Assembly (NCBI GenBank): GCA_019802505.1
Contig: JAFMOC010000090.1
Location: 416,001 to 480,000 of the forward strand
From: Corydoras sp. C115
Lineage: Eukaryota; Chordata; Actinopteri; Siluriformes; Callichthyidae
Reading direction: 5' to 3'
Length of the DNA: 64,000 nucleotides
The translations under genes and the position numbers were made by a program. Of this stretch, positions 10,806 through 25,640 are shown piece after piece. Under the pieces are notes generated by a model. It was given only the letters and a program-made list of their open reading frames with translations, had not been told where the DNA came from and ran no database searches. Numbering within the stretch: the first letter of the stretch is position 1; the number at the start of each line of letters is the position of its first letter.

Positions 10806-11012
10806 TGCACCGAGGAGACAGCGGTACTTCGGGATAAAGTTGAAACCCTGGTTAAGGACGTGTACCGGCTCGAGGACAAATGTGAGGACTCGGAGGCCAG
10901 AACCCGTCGCCAGAACCTTCGGATTGTGGGAATCCCAGAGGACGGCTCTGTCCCGACGTCCAGCGCGGCAGTTTCCGAGCTTCTTAACCCCTTCGGACCC
11001 TATCTCTGTCTC
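10806..11012 (+). mobile_element. L1 ORF1 fragment
   Basis: Codons from about 10808 read TEETAVLRDKVETLVKDVYR and then a stretch containing KCEDSEARTRRQNLRIVGIP. The latter is the conserved junction of coiled coil and RNA-recognition motif in vertebrate L1 ORF1 proteins. The ORF1 piece at 9300 lies on the other side of the LINE and SINE insertions. Confidence 0.7.
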
Positions 11013-11017
11013 TAAAG

Positions 11018-11297
11018 CAGGGGCGCTCAATACGTCGATCGCGAAGGGGTGTCCGGTCGATCGCGATGGAGGTTTGAGAAAAAAAATCACGTATCAGCGC
11101 TTTTTTTTTTACAGCACAGCATCGGAAGCACTTTTACACACGTGCGAACGCATTTTAACACACAATGTGATTCATTCCGAATCGCGATCTCTGCCAGCGA
11201 GCGGTCTGCACCCCCCCCCCCCCAAACCCAGTCTCTCTCGCTGTTCCCAAAACCGGCACGTGGTCACGCCCCCGAGCCTACATTTTTTTTTCGTGTT
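11018..11297. repeat. Interspersed repeat of uncertain class, possibly hAT-derived
   Basis: The left edge CAGGGGCGCTCAATACGTCG resembles hAT terminal inverted repeats and a known fish repeat start. The inside is GC-rich, with CGATCGCGA direct repeats, a poly-T tract and a poly-C run (about 11210-11223). No transposase is seen and the right terminus was not identified. Confidence 0.35.
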
Positions 11298-11434
11298 TGA
11301 GTGTGTGCCCAGCGATAGATTGGCGCCCTGTCCTGGGTGTATCTGCCCAGCGTCCAAAACCTTCTCCCCTGGATGGGCATGGGGAACCCCCCATGACCCT
11401 AATATAGGATAAAGCGGAAGATAATGAATGAAGG
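11298..11434 (+). mobile_element. SINE 3' fragment (DANA/Mermaid type)
   Basis: The fragment matches the 3' third of the local SINE family, from GAGTGTGTGCCCAGCGATAG to the GATAATGAATGAA tail. The tRNA-like head is missing, so it is 5'-truncated. Confidence 0.8.
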
Positions 11435-11868
11435 AATTATTAATATTGCTATCCATTTCTCTTGGTGCATTGGGTGTTTTCATAGTTCTGCGGATACTGC
11501 CTGCTTGTCTTGCAATCGGGGGCGCAGTCAATTTAGGGTTGGCTCCTGTTGGAGTCGGTTTTGTTCGGTTCGAGGACCGTGGGTGGGAAGTTTTTGTGGG
11601 TGGGAAGTTTTTGTGGGTGGGTTTATTTCTGTGTTTGTTTTTGTGATTGTTGTTCAGCCGGCTTTCATTTATGTTCAAATGCTTTTTCTCAAGTTAAATG
11701 ATGAACCTAAATCATAATGGTCCCTCTGTCAGATTTGTTAGTTGGAATGTTAAGAGGATTAAATAAGCCAGTTAAACGTTTAAAAGTTTCTACTCATCTG
11801 AAACGTTTAAAAGCGGACATCATATTTTTACAGGAAACACACATGGATAACTGACCACCTGAAATTAT
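11435..11868 (+). mobile_element. Second copy of the L1 5' region and ORF2 start
   Basis: The segment is nearly identical to 5426-5870, including the MMNLNHNGPSVRFVSWNV start of the endonuclease. An extra base in the SWNVRG region shifts the frame, and a 20-base stretch (GGGTGGGAAGTTTTTGTGGG) is tandemly repeated at about 11580-11619. It ends at the same kind of rearrangement boundary as the first copy. Confidence 0.75.
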
Positions 11869-11869
11869 G

Positions 11870-12682
11870 ATGATTAAAGTGTTTAAACTTTATTTATATA
11901 TTTATTTTGAATCCACAGACACAGAAAATTTCACATTATCCCAATGTTTTTCTTCCCACAGTTCAAAAGCATGGACTATACAAAATGCCCCTAAATAGTG
12001 TGTGTCTGTGTGAGTGAGTGTTCTTTCCTGGCATGTGGAACCCTTGCGACCCAGATTAGACAATATAGAGTTATTACAATGCATCTTACTTAAATACCAA
12101 GGTGTCAACAAATGTGTAACTAAATCAATATAAGTGACTCTGAGTACATTATGTTTTCAGTGACATTAGGAAGATAATAAGCAATTTTTGAAAGGGGACC
12201 TGGAGTGAAAAACATGAGCAAAATGATGAAAATTTATTTGGTTTTATATAGTAATCTAAATAGGTAACCATTAAAATCTAAAAAGCACACAAACAGTGGT
12301 AACTTTTAAGTGGTAACCTTTAAGAAAAACATTAAGAAATCGAGGTGATGTTTCAACACTCTGTTGTTAAATGAACACAAACATAACTACATTCTCTAAA
12401 TCTTTATATGACACAAAACTTGTATAATTGCAAAGGGTACATACAACTGTTTTAAAGATTATGTTTGTTTTAGCATTTGATTTGTTTTATATGTAATTTA
12501 TTCCTTCAGGGTTGTTGGGGTGCTAAAGCCTATCCCATTACCTTTATGTTTAAGTTCACTACATAGACGTCAAATTGACATCCCATCGGTAAGAAAATGC
12601 AATAACTGTAATGTTGTTCAATTATAATTATTACATGATAATAAATTTACACATAAAAGTTCACACTGTACACATAATCATT
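11870..12682. other. Right copy of the segmental duplication; 3' flank of the caspase-6-like gene
   Basis: This non-coding stretch matches about 8220-8960. On the minus strand it is the 3' side of the caspase-6-like gene, so part of it is likely 3' untranslated sequence. No other coding potential is seen. Confidence 0.6.
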
Positions 12683-16431
<3,749 letters not shown>

Positions 16432-16640
16432 CTAAAAGAATGCTGCACTCGAAATTTCGTACAACCGAAAACAATATGCAAACAATAAAGAAAACAGATA
16501 CACTGTGAACAAAGCGTCGTTTCCTGATAGCATTCATTTAGATACAAATTTATTAATTTGTAATTTATACAATTATAAAAAACAAACCAAATACCTTGAG
16601 ACAGGACAGTACCAAGAGTAAACCTAAGCTTGAAACACAC

Positions 16641-16670
16641 CTGTATCCTCAAACATCCAAAACAAGCTGC
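16641..16670 (-). other. Probable 5' untranslated first exon of the caspase-6-like gene
   Basis: On the minus strand a donor CAG|GTGTGT sits at 16641/16640, downstream of a TATA-like TTATTTATAG (16687-16696). An exon of about 25-30 bases between the predicted transcription start and this donor would join the exon at 16431. It contains a small ATG frame that is out of phase with the caspase, so I treat it as non-coding. Confidence 0.4.
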
Positions 16671-16686
16671 GAATTTCCATTCGGCC

Positions 16687-16759
16687 TATAAATAACCTTC
16701 CATTGTCACCACCTACTGAAGCACTTACTGCCTACAAGTTTGTGGTTTCGGTTCGTTTC
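16687..16759 (-). promoter_or_regulatory. Putative caspase-6-like promoter: IRF-type motif and TATA-like box
   Basis: Reading the minus strand, GAAACGAACCGAAACC (16759-16744) contains the IRF pattern GAA-N2-GAA and lies about 50 bases before TTATTTATAG (16696-16687). The order and spacing suit an interferon-responsive promoter. This is inferred from motifs only. Confidence 0.4.
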
Positions 16760-16817
16760 AGCTGTCACACACCAAAGTCCAGGTGTGATATAATCCAAGC
16801 TGTAATGGGTTTGTTGC

Positions 16818-16819
<2 letters not shown>

Positions 16820-16871
<52 letters not shown>
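16820..16871 (+). repeat. Poly-A tract
   Basis: A run of about 52 adenines. No recognisable retroelement body precedes it. Confidence 0.9.
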
Positions 16872-16872
<1 letters not shown>

Positions 16873-17094
16873 GCTTGAATCATATCATTAAAAAATATCT
16901 TGGTAGCCAGACGTGTACAAACATCTAAAACATCTGTACAATGCTTAAATGCAGATCTGTATGATTTATGCTAGAAGAATGTGACTCACATATTTTCTCA
17001 ACAATTATAAGCTGTAGGAAGAAGCCATGTGATCCTGTGCTGAGGTTGCAGCACTGAAATGTTGCATCAGTGTCAAATGTGGCATTTGGCAAAT

Positions 17095-17260
17095 GTTTTC
17101 TCTAATCATTTTGCAGATGCTTTTTATCCAAACAACTTCTCTTTATCTAAACAAGTTCTCTAATTCGTAGTAGAGTAGAAGGTCAAAGATGATGCAATAC
17201 CCCGGAGCAATTAGGGTAAGGACTTGCTCTAGGTCCCACATTAGTCAATGCTATTGACAC
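17095..17260 (-). repeat. Old SINE-like repeat fragment
   Basis: TTTTGCAGATGCTTTTTATCCAAA followed by GGAGCAATTAGGGTAAGGAC are eroded forms of the blocks seen at 51845-52080. This family in fish carries the reverse of GATAAAAGCGTCTGC near its 3' end. The fragment is diverged. Confidence 0.5.
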
Positions 17261-17756
17261 CATCTTCTCAATGAGAAGCCGGGGTTCGGGGGAACCCACC
17301 TGTCCTGACGCAGCTGGACATACGATGGACGTGTGGGGGAAGTGGCGTGTTGTGTGTCTGGCCCCACTTTCCGTTGAAGACATCAAGGATTTATTCATAT
17401 TTGGATTTATGATCATTGGGTTTCTGCTGATTGAATTTGGTGACTGATGTGATGGGCAGAGTTGTTGGAACTCAGACTGTGACTATTTATCGCAACACAG
17501 AAACCATCTTGGAGAAGCTTTGGAGACCGGACTAAGGCTGAGTGATTCACGCTAAAATAATGTGAACCTCGTATAAACATGAAGTCTTATTTTGCTTTTT
17601 CAGCCCTGTGTTATCAGAACTTGGCCTTCAGGGGCGAGTTGCTAGCGAAACCTTCCCCAGTAGAACCTGTGCAACGGAGTCCTGATATCTTGAACTTTTC
17701 CAAAGAAAAATGCTGTGTCTCTGTGACACATCAACTGAACACACAGACCCCCCCCC

Positions 17757-17787
<31 letters not shown>

Positions 17788-18500
17788 ATGCCCAACCCCT
17801 TATGCCTCCAGGGATTTACTCTCTCGGTCTGGCATGATGGGCCTGAGCGCCGCCAAGTGGCAGCTGGTCCAGGTAACTGTGACTATGTCGGTGTCTATGT
17901 CGTTATATATGTGCTTGCTTGAGGTGTATTTTTTTCGGGTTTCCAAACTGTGCTCCTCTAGGAGTTTCCGAACTGTGCTCATTTATCACCTGTCTCTTTC
18001 CCATTGTATTGTATCACAACAATACTATTAATGTACTGTAATAATGTAATGAATCACAACACTTCACCTAATGCCTGTAAAAAGAGCTTATAAACACTTA
18101 TGAGCACTTAGTCTTTTTCAGGGGAGGCCTTTCACATGTTATAAAGCTTTATGACACTATTTTTTTACCGAACGTTAATACACAGTTAAAAATAATCATT
18201 TTATAATGCACTCTTTCGGATTATGTTATAAAGCCTAATGGCATATTCTTATAATATGAGTGTGATTATAAACACCTATTTACATTAACAGAAGCTAATG
18301 ACAAGTGGTATAAAGCATCATGATTACTTTATAGAGCTTTATGAATACCACATTCATAGAAAATGTCACCAATAGATCTATATGTTTTAAATACTTGTCA
18401 CATTCTTGATGTGTTTGTTCTAGATTTTTGTTTTAATGCTGGTCGTGTTTCTATATTTTGTATATGATGGTGTATTACAGTAAGCTAAATAAAACATGAC
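17261..18500. other. Intergenic, no recognised gene; poly-C/CA tract
   Basis: About 17270-17900 has higher GC than its neighbours and contains several short open frames, none resembling a protein I know. A poly-C run followed by (CA)n lies at about 17750-17788. An undetected transposon is possible. Confidence 0.4.
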
Positions 18501-18504
18501 CAGC

Positions 18505-18700
18505 ATGGTGGTGCAACAGGTCCACTCTTGTTCCACAGCGCGAGACTCCTGGGTTAAGTCCCATGTTTGGTAGACAGTGTCCTTTCTGTGTGGTTTGCAT
18601 GTTCTCCTTGTGTCTGTGGGAGTTTCTGCTGTGTTTATAGTCTCCTCCTACACATTAATAATATGTTTGTAGGTGAATAACTGACACTGAATCGTTCCTA
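18505..18700 (+). repeat. Diverged SINE relic
   Basis: CAGCATGGTGGTGCAACAGG, GGGTTAAGTCCCATG and TGCATGTTCTCCTTGTGTCT retain the order of box A, box B and body of the SINE family, with many substitutions. Confidence 0.5.
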
Positions 18701-18889
18701 AGAGTAAATGTGTGTTAATGTTTTGTTTCTTCCTTGTGAGCAAACATTCCATGGAATTTCTTCCAGTTCTGTGCTCTGACGCAGGTTCCAGCAACTCCAG
18801 TGACGCTGATCAAGGTAATCAGTTCCAAAATTTGGATTATACAACGCTTTATATTGTATTGTAATTTATTAAAACATCATGTGGGAAGT

Positions 18890-19140
18890 AAATTAGTGGT
18901 TAGCACATTCGCTCCTCCCCTGGGTATTCCCGGTTCGAATCCCGATCTGGGTGGAGTTTCCATGTTTTCCCAGTGTCCGTGTGGGTTTCCTTCGGGTTTT
19001 CTGGTTTCTTCCCACAGTCCAAAAAGATGGATTTAAGGTGAATTGGCTGCTCTAAAATGGCTATATCTAAATTCCCACTATATAGTGTATGTGTGAGGTG
19101 AGGTGTGAGGAGTGTGTGCCCAGTGATGGATTGGCAACCT

Positions 19141-19188
<48 letters not shown>

Positions 19189-19240
19189 CTGCCCACACAT
19201 GCAACCCCAGTAGAGGATTAGACGTAAGAATGAGATGAGA
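18890..19240 (+). mobile_element. SINE (DANA/Mermaid type), diverged, interrupted by (CA)n
   Basis: The head GTGGTTAGCACATTCGC, an exact box B and the body through CCCACAGTCCAAAAAGATGG are present. A (CA)n expansion at about 19143-19188 replaces part of the 3' body. Confidence 0.7.
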
Positions 19241-19479
19241 TGGTTCGAACCTAATAAAGCTCAAACATGTATTTTTACAGTTCCATTTAACAGCAAATGT
19301 TTGGCATCTCTGGCATCTATGATTCCCAGTATAAGCTTTTAAAACTTGCCTGGACTGAATGATACTGAAAAAAATGTGACAGCTGGTTCCAAACAAAGTG
19401 ATTTAGAACAACACACTCAACATTAAAGTGGAAAGTTTGTCTTGATTTTATTGTGGAGACCGAACTGAGGGGAATAACA

Positions 19480-19870
19480 TAGAATAGAATAGAATAGAAA
19501 GCCTTTATTGTCATTATAAAAACGCATACACAGTATACATCATATAACGAGATTTAAGCTCCTCCTTAAAGTGCACATGGCATTATATACAAATAGAAAA
19601 AACAATAGAAAAAACATGTGCAAAAATGTGCTGTGCAAATACAAGTGTAGTGTAACATGATATGCCAATTAGTGCAGTTTCCTATTTAGTATTGAAATGG
19701 CTTTGGGAAAGAAGCTGTCCCTGAGTCTGTTTGTTTTGGCCCGTATGGACCTGTAGCGTCTGCCCAGAAGGCAGCAGGTTGAAAAGATGGAATCCGGGGT
19801 GAGTATTGTCCTTCAGAATGTTGTTGAACATTAATTTACTCAATTTAAGAAGAAATTTGATCCGCAAATG
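19480..19870 (-). mobile_element. CR1/Rex1-type LINE 3' end
   Basis: On the minus strand the tail reads HPGFHLFNLLPSGQTLQVHT, parallel to the LINE tail at 9632-10162 (HPGHRLLELLPSGRRYRAIK). The element ends in TGACAATAAAGGCTTTCTAT and ATTCT repeats at 19482-19510. It is short and frameshifted. Confidence 0.65.
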
Positions 19871-19947
19871 AAACAGCAAAACACAAGCAAATAAATACTG
19901 ATGGGAATCAGAAACTGCTGTACACGAAGGATCTAAGCCTAGAATGG

Positions 19948-19961
19948 CCACTAGAGGCCAG
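19948..19961 (+). promoter_or_regulatory. CTCF-like motif, one mismatch
   Basis: CCACTAGAGGCCAG matches the CTCF core CCASYAGRKGGCRS except at one G. It lies in a diverged duplicate of the sequence around the next motif. Confidence 0.3.
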
Positions 19962-20264
19962 TAAAGTTGCAAAGCAGAGTGTTTAACTTGGCCACCTTTG
20001 TTACCTCATGTCTGCGTTCGTCCTACACTTTTAAATGCATGTGGTTCATGTGAATTGTAGATTTTATTTATTTCTAACTATGACATTTTTTTTGCATCCA
20101 TTATCTTTATCATATTATAGATTTATTTTAAGTTGAAAAAAGAATGAAATGAGGTCTGTAAAAAGACACTTATTTGTACACGAATACAGAAATTAATTCA
20201 ATACAGTTTCATCAGATCAGCATGTTTTTTTTTCAGCTGTTAATAAGGTCTTAGCCAGCACACG

Positions 20265-20278
20265 CCACTAGAGGGCAC
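20265..20278 (+). promoter_or_regulatory. CTCF-like motif, full consensus
   Basis: CCACTAGAGGGCAC fits every position of CCASYAGRKGGCRS. It sits between the caspase/D-type block and the A-B-C array, in forward orientation. Binding is not shown by sequence. Confidence 0.4.
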
Positions 20279-20449
20279 TCGTGTTACAAAGCAGATCCAG
20301 GGCAGTTTTGTACAACTTTTGCAAGTGTCCTACCTTTTAAAGACATGTAAAGACAAGACAAGTAAAGTGAACTCTAGAAGTTAATATTTATGTAAATGTG
20401 TTTATATAATCTTTGTAATATAATCTTTATAATCTTTGTAGTTCTAAAA

Positions 20450-20452
<3 letters not shown>

Positions 20453-20511
<59 letters not shown>

Positions 20512-20512
20512 T
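20453..20512 (+). repeat. (GATA)n microsatellite
   Basis: About 15 uninterrupted GATA units. Confidence 0.95.
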
Positions 20513-21326
20513 ACATTTTGTAATTTCCTCTAATAAAAGTTAGTACTAAAAGGTAAAAACATTAGGGACATTCAAAGATGTGCAAAGTAGTTTTCTTAAA
20601 AAAAAAAAAAGTTTCTATTTTTTTTAAGTTAAACATCCACATCAGGTATATTACTGTTATTAACTATACAGTACAGAATAAGTTTTCTTTCTTATTGTCT
20701 CTGTTCCTTGTGTGTTCTCTAATCTATTCAAAATACATTTTTAAATATATTAAAATATTATTTAAAACAAAGAAAGGAGGAACTTGGTAAATGACTGGTG
20801 TTCGTTGTGATGGAAAGTTTTATGATGTTATCTTTCAGGTTTATGACATAATCTCTAAAACCTTCTCTTCTCTTCTTTATTCTATAAATTGAATGTTTGA
20901 CTCGATCTGTAAGTTATTACTGATATTACTTTCTTATAGTTCATCATAAAATAGACAGAGTTATGCTTAACTCTGCTTAACAAAAATACATTTTGTTTGT
21001 GAATCTTAAGTCCCTCACAAGCAGTAGCCTTTTGAGCCTTTCAGGGTCTTATCCCAACTTAATCTATTATTAAGTGGGAATACAAAAAAATGATAAATGA
21101 TCTCCGTTACTCTTTTGAAATATTTAACAATGAAAGAGTTGTGCTTTGAAGAAAAAAAACAAATTTAAAAAGATTTAAGCTTTAAAACTCATTGCTGTGC
21201 ATCCTCACTGTCAGCTGAAGAGGAGGAGTCTACCTTAAGCAAGGTAGTAGTAAACCCCCAAGCATTGAAAAATCATCAAACAAACACAGCGTTACCACAT
21301 CATCAGACCTCATCTCAGAAACAAAA
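20513..21326. other. Upstream region of unit 0
   Basis: AT-rich sequence in front of the A0 first exon. I see no clear TATA box at the position (about 75-95 bases before the ATG) where A1, A3 and A4 have one. No repeat family is recognised. Confidence 0.4.
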
Positions 21327-22598
21327 ATGAATTCAGCAACACCTCAAGGTTAGTTGCACACAAATACACACAAACATATATACAGACATACATACATGCA
21401 AAAGAAAGAAAGAGAGGGAGAGTGAGCTGCACTAAAACGTTTACCCATTTTAATTATTTTGCTTTTATATGGCTAGATTTAACAATAAAAATTTTGGAAA
21501 CATTTTTAAAAGATGTCTTAGATCACTTGTTTTTTTCTTTCTTATTTTTTATGTTTTATGCACATTCAATCTAAACAGTTAAAATTAACTGAATAACTGT
21601 ATTGCAAAACATGTGTAATGCAAAAATTATATATGGAATGAAAAAACACTCCATACATTTGGCTTCATATTTTTTAAATATCATATTTTTTTTTTAAATG
21701 ATAGAACTATGTATTAAACATCAGCTGTCATAATTTAAAGCCAATTGTTTTTATTAAATCTTTGGAGATGAACGAAATGTAATAAAGACACACTTAGTGG
21801 TGTATTTGTGCTTTGACAGTGCAGAGTATCCAAGATTCCAATGAACTAAGGATTGTCTTGGTTGGGAAGACTGGAGTGGGGAAAAGTGCAGCTGGAAACA
21901 CCATTCTGGGGAAAAAGGCATTTAAATCTGGACTGTCAAGTTCCTCTGTGACCTCAGACTGTGAAAAGCAAAAAACCACAATCAATGGCCGTACCGTGGC
22001 TGTGATCGACACTCCAGGCTTTTATGATACCAATATGTCAGAGAATGAAGTTATAGAAAGGATCAAGTTGTGCATATCTCTGTGTGCACCTGGACCTCAT
22101 GTGATCCTGGTGGTTCTCCAGTTGGAAAGAATTACTGAAGAGGAGCAAAAATCACTAGAGATAATTGAGAGCATCTTTGAGGGTTCATCAGCATACACCA
22201 TGGTACTGTTCACTCACGGAGAGCAACTAGTGAAGGACAACACAACCATTAAAGAATTTATCAGCAAAAGTGATAAGCTGATGCGTTTTATAGATTCCAC
22301 CAGTAAACTATATCATGTTTTTTATAATGATGCAAATGGTTCAGAGCAGGTTAGAGTGTTGTTTAATTTAATAGATCAGCTGATGAAGAAAAATGGTGGC
22401 CAGCATTACACAAACGAAAACTTACAGAAGGCTGAGGAAGCAATTCAGAAGGAACAGAAACGGCTACTGATGAATCCTTATTTGGATGCTGAGGAAGCAA
22501 GAAAGCAAGCAGAGAGGAATTCATATATGAAATTCGTTGTTGCAGGTTTGGGTGCAGCTGTTGCTCTAGTAGTCAAACTGAAGTGCACAATATTGTAG
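21327..22598 (+). CDS. GIMAP-family GTPase A0, two exons, C-terminal CaaX-like box
   Basis: Exon 1 is 21327-21348 (MNSATPQ plus one base) with donor GTTAGT; exon 2 is 21820-22598. The join is phase 1 and gives 266 residues. G1 is GKTGVGKS at 23-30 and G3 is DTPGFYDT. G4 is THGE with Glu at about 142 instead of the Asp that contacts guanine, and G5 reads HVFYN instead of HVFNN. The C-terminus is a hydrophobic segment (VVAGLGAAVALVVKL) followed by KCTIL. CTIL fits the CaaX rule with Leu last, predicting geranylgeranylation. AATAAA signals follow near 22665. This is the first gene of the A-B-C array. The G4 and G5 changes may weaken guanine specificity. Confidence 0.88.
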
Positions 22599-24560
22599 GT
22601 GCAAACAATTTAAGGGAAAAAAAAGGCCAAAAGTGACCAAAAGTTTAAAAACAATTATTTTTAATTAAATAAATAAATGAAATATTTAATGTTGTGTTTG
22701 ACTAAATTTTAATAATGATTAACTTAATATTCATTTCATCTGCTTACAAAGAGCCATCTGACTTTTACTTTCATTTGGCTGTCACCCGTTAACTTAAATT
22801 AAAGAGATAAAGCACAATAAGCATTTGGGGTTAGGTGCCTTACCCATCAGCACTTCAGCCATAGCACTTGGTGGGACAAGGAATCGAACCTGGTTTCTTA
22901 ACCACAAGCCAATGACTGCTTAACTGATTCAAACTAGGTTAACAGCAGAGCAAGACACTCCTTATTTATTTTCTTAATATATAAGATTAATATATTAAAA
23001 TTACTTTTTAGTGTGGTGCCTTGATATCTTGACTTCAAAATCGCCAACTGCATACTGCAAAATCCTTCAGTTCTAGCAAATTATCAGAGGTTAAGGTGTT
23101 GAACCATCAATTTAAAGGTTGAGGGTTCAATCCCTAAGTCCCCCAGAGTTGCCAGTGTTGAACCTTGAGCATGGCAGATAAACTTCATTGCATTAGGGTT
23201 GCTGTACCATGGCTGACCCTGGGCTACGTGTAAGTCGCCTAGTATGAATGACATATAAATGAGCAAAAATGACATTAGCAAAAATCCTAAATCAAAACCA
23301 GAACCAGTTTGGTAGGTAATTACAAAAGGTAATTTCTAAAATCCCTGCATAGACATACATACAAGTTCTAGGTAAGCTTTATTAACTCACCCTCTTTTTT
23401 GGCTTCACTTTTTATTTACAAATCCTTGTTTAACCGTTGAATTTAATCCTCTATTAAATACAGGTTTCCATTTGGGTTTCTGGCAGAACATGTGTCATAG
23501 TCTGATGGTGTATGAATGTGTTCTATATGGACGCTTAACTTATTATTCAACTTAACTGAACTACATTTTGTCAAGACGTGTTAAAATATCTGTTAATAAC
23601 TAAGGGAGATAGTTTTGAAAAACTACAAATGTTACTATATACATACAGATTATTTTTTCAGTGTGGTTATCAACATTTAATGTTAAATGTGATTTAAAAA
23701 GACTGCTAAATATGATTTGAAAAGCATGTTTCTACAAAATAATTATGTTCCTAACATGTCTTTCCTCATTGTATGAGGTATCTGATACATTTACAATAGA
23801 TTATTTTTAGATATATTAAAATATTATTCAAAACAAAGCAAAGAGGAACTTATGACTTTGATGTGACTAGTGTCCATTGTGAGAGAAAGCTCTTTAATGC
23901 TTATTATTTACCTTAAAGCCCTTTATATTTTCCTTATTCACGTATAAAACATTTATATTGTTTTTTTTTTTTTTCTTTTTTCTTTTTTTTTTTTTTTTTT
24001 GTTTTTATGTGTATGTTGGACCTGATCATCTGTATACATTCTCCATATTATTGCCTTATTATAAAATATCTCAGGATCTGATGTGAATTTTCTTATGAGG
24101 CTCATAATATTGAGCATGGTAGCTCAGTGGTTATGGTGATGGACTATCAATCTGATGGTTGATTCAGCAGAAGGTTGAATCCCAGGTCCACTGAATTACT
24201 AATGCTGGGTCCTTAAGCATTACCCTAATTGCTCCAGGGATGCTGTGGCCAACCCTGTGCTTGCTTTGTAAGTCGCTTGCTTTAGATAAAAGCAAAATGA
24301 CTAAATGTAAATTTAAATAAGACGACTCATTAACACTTACAAATTATTATTGTAATTCTGTCCATTAGTAAACAATAATTAATTATTTAAATATTTGATT
24401 TAGTGTACTGAAGAAATGTGTATTTATAAGACTAAGGTTAAATATTTTTTACTTCTTAAATATTTCTCTGAAATCAAAAGTTTGTGTATCTGGACATTAA
24501 TGGACTACAGCAGAATGTATTGTTAATTTTTAATATAATAAAGTATTTCTCAAATTCTCA
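22599..24560. other. Intergenic between A0 and the B0 relic
   Basis: No gene is seen. It holds SINE-like fragments at about 22825-22925 (minus) and 23085-23265 (plus), a poly-T-rich stretch at about 23958-24001 and a better SINE copy at 24112-24310. The last two fragments carry GTAAGTCGC near their 3' ends. Confidence 0.55.
24112..24310 (+). mobile_element. tRNA-derived SINE of a second family
   Basis: The head AGCATGGTAGCTCAGTGGTT is box-A-like, GGTTGAATCCCAGGTCC is box-B-like, and TAAGTCGCTTGCTTTAGATA is near the 3' end. The central TGGCCAACCCTG block distinguishes this family from the DANA/Mermaid-type copies. Confidence 0.6.
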
Positions 24561-24584
24561 AAAACTATAAAACATGTATTTCAT

Positions 24585-24821
24585 GTGCTTTTTATAATTT
24601 TGATTTTTGGAAAAGATAAAATAAATACAATGGTATTAACATTATTAGCATTCTCAGCTATTATGGCTTATAAAAAACAGCACCTATCAGTTGAAATCTT
24701 GGTTCATGGCCAACCTGAGGATGCGTTGGACAAGTCTTGGAGACTTTGGGAAGTCCTAATCAAAAAAAAGAGTGAGCTGATGTCTTTGGGTTTAGGTTTA
24801 GGAACACTATGTGCATTGTGA
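24585..24821 (+). pseudogene. B0, 3' relic of a B-type GIMAP
   Basis: The frame ends HGQPEDALDKSWRLWEVLIK and then a hydrophobic LGLGLGTLCAL. This aligns with the end of B1 (PGQPEDDLDGGGKLWEMLID, then IALGVGAALWYL). The whole GTPase domain is missing, as is the last basic stretch. The position right after A0 is where a B gene lies in every other unit. Confidence 0.75.
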
Positions 24822-24869
24822 TGAAGTTATGGACATAGGATCTCCATTTTAAATACTTATTTTAAATAC

Positions 24870-25640
24870 TTATCATTATTGTCAATTATAAGAGATTTTG
24901 TTTATACTATCATTACCTCTAGATAATGGTACTGATATTTATTTATTTTTTAAAAAAGGAACATTTTTTTAACACCTTGGTGTGGAATGTAGCTGTTTGA
25001 GTTCCCACTGAAACCAAAAAGTTTGAAGATACTGCATAATTTAATTTACTTCTCAATAAGTACCAGTTCGATTCCATTTAAGTAACTTAGACAAATTACT
25101 TCTCCATCATAATCCACAGTATCCACTGTAATAAGTGGATGTAGGATTATTAACATTCCCAAGAGTATCTGAAAAAACTATGCAAAAAACTATGTACAAT
25201 GCATTTTCACCATACATCAGCCAAGTTATGGCTACGTGTCAAATTTTATATTGATTGTAAAATACTCATAGCAACTTATAAAGCACTTAATGGTTTTGCT
25301 TCACAGTATCTAAGCCAATTGCTTTTCCATTATCAACCACTGCATCCACTGCATATTGAGGGTGTATTATCTGTATCTAAACTATTTAACATAACTGTGG
25401 TTGGAAAAGAACGCCAATAACAAAAGTTCTCCGATTAGCATTTGGGATTTTGACACAGTTTCATTAAGCCTGAAGTCCTTTCTATTTACTTTACACACTT
25501 GCTATCAGACTGTTGACCTGACTGTTTGGAGAACATGAAAAGCCTGAGCTTTTCACTTTAATGTCTTATCTTTCCCTACCAAATGCTCTTCTGATTAAAT
25601 GGTTGTAGTATTGACTGTGGTTTCCTTCCACGACTCGACA
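24870..25640. repeat. Segmental duplicate, left copy, with LINE tail
   Basis: The sequence from TCATTATTGTCAATTATAAG onward repeats at about 26115-27200. It includes at 25199-25500 a degenerate LINE tail whose translation contains CKILIATYKALNGFASQYLS, the motif that ends many fish non-LTR reverse transcriptases. Confidence 0.65.

Noticed and set aside
17579..18031. Plus-strand open frame of 150 codons around the poly-C tract
   Set aside because: The frame includes a Pro run from poly-C and Thr/His from CA repeats and shows no similarity to a known protein.
21360..21425. CRISPR-like or short regular repeats
   Set aside because: Only simple sequence repeats and dispersed elements were found; no spaced direct repeats, and the genome is eukaryotic.
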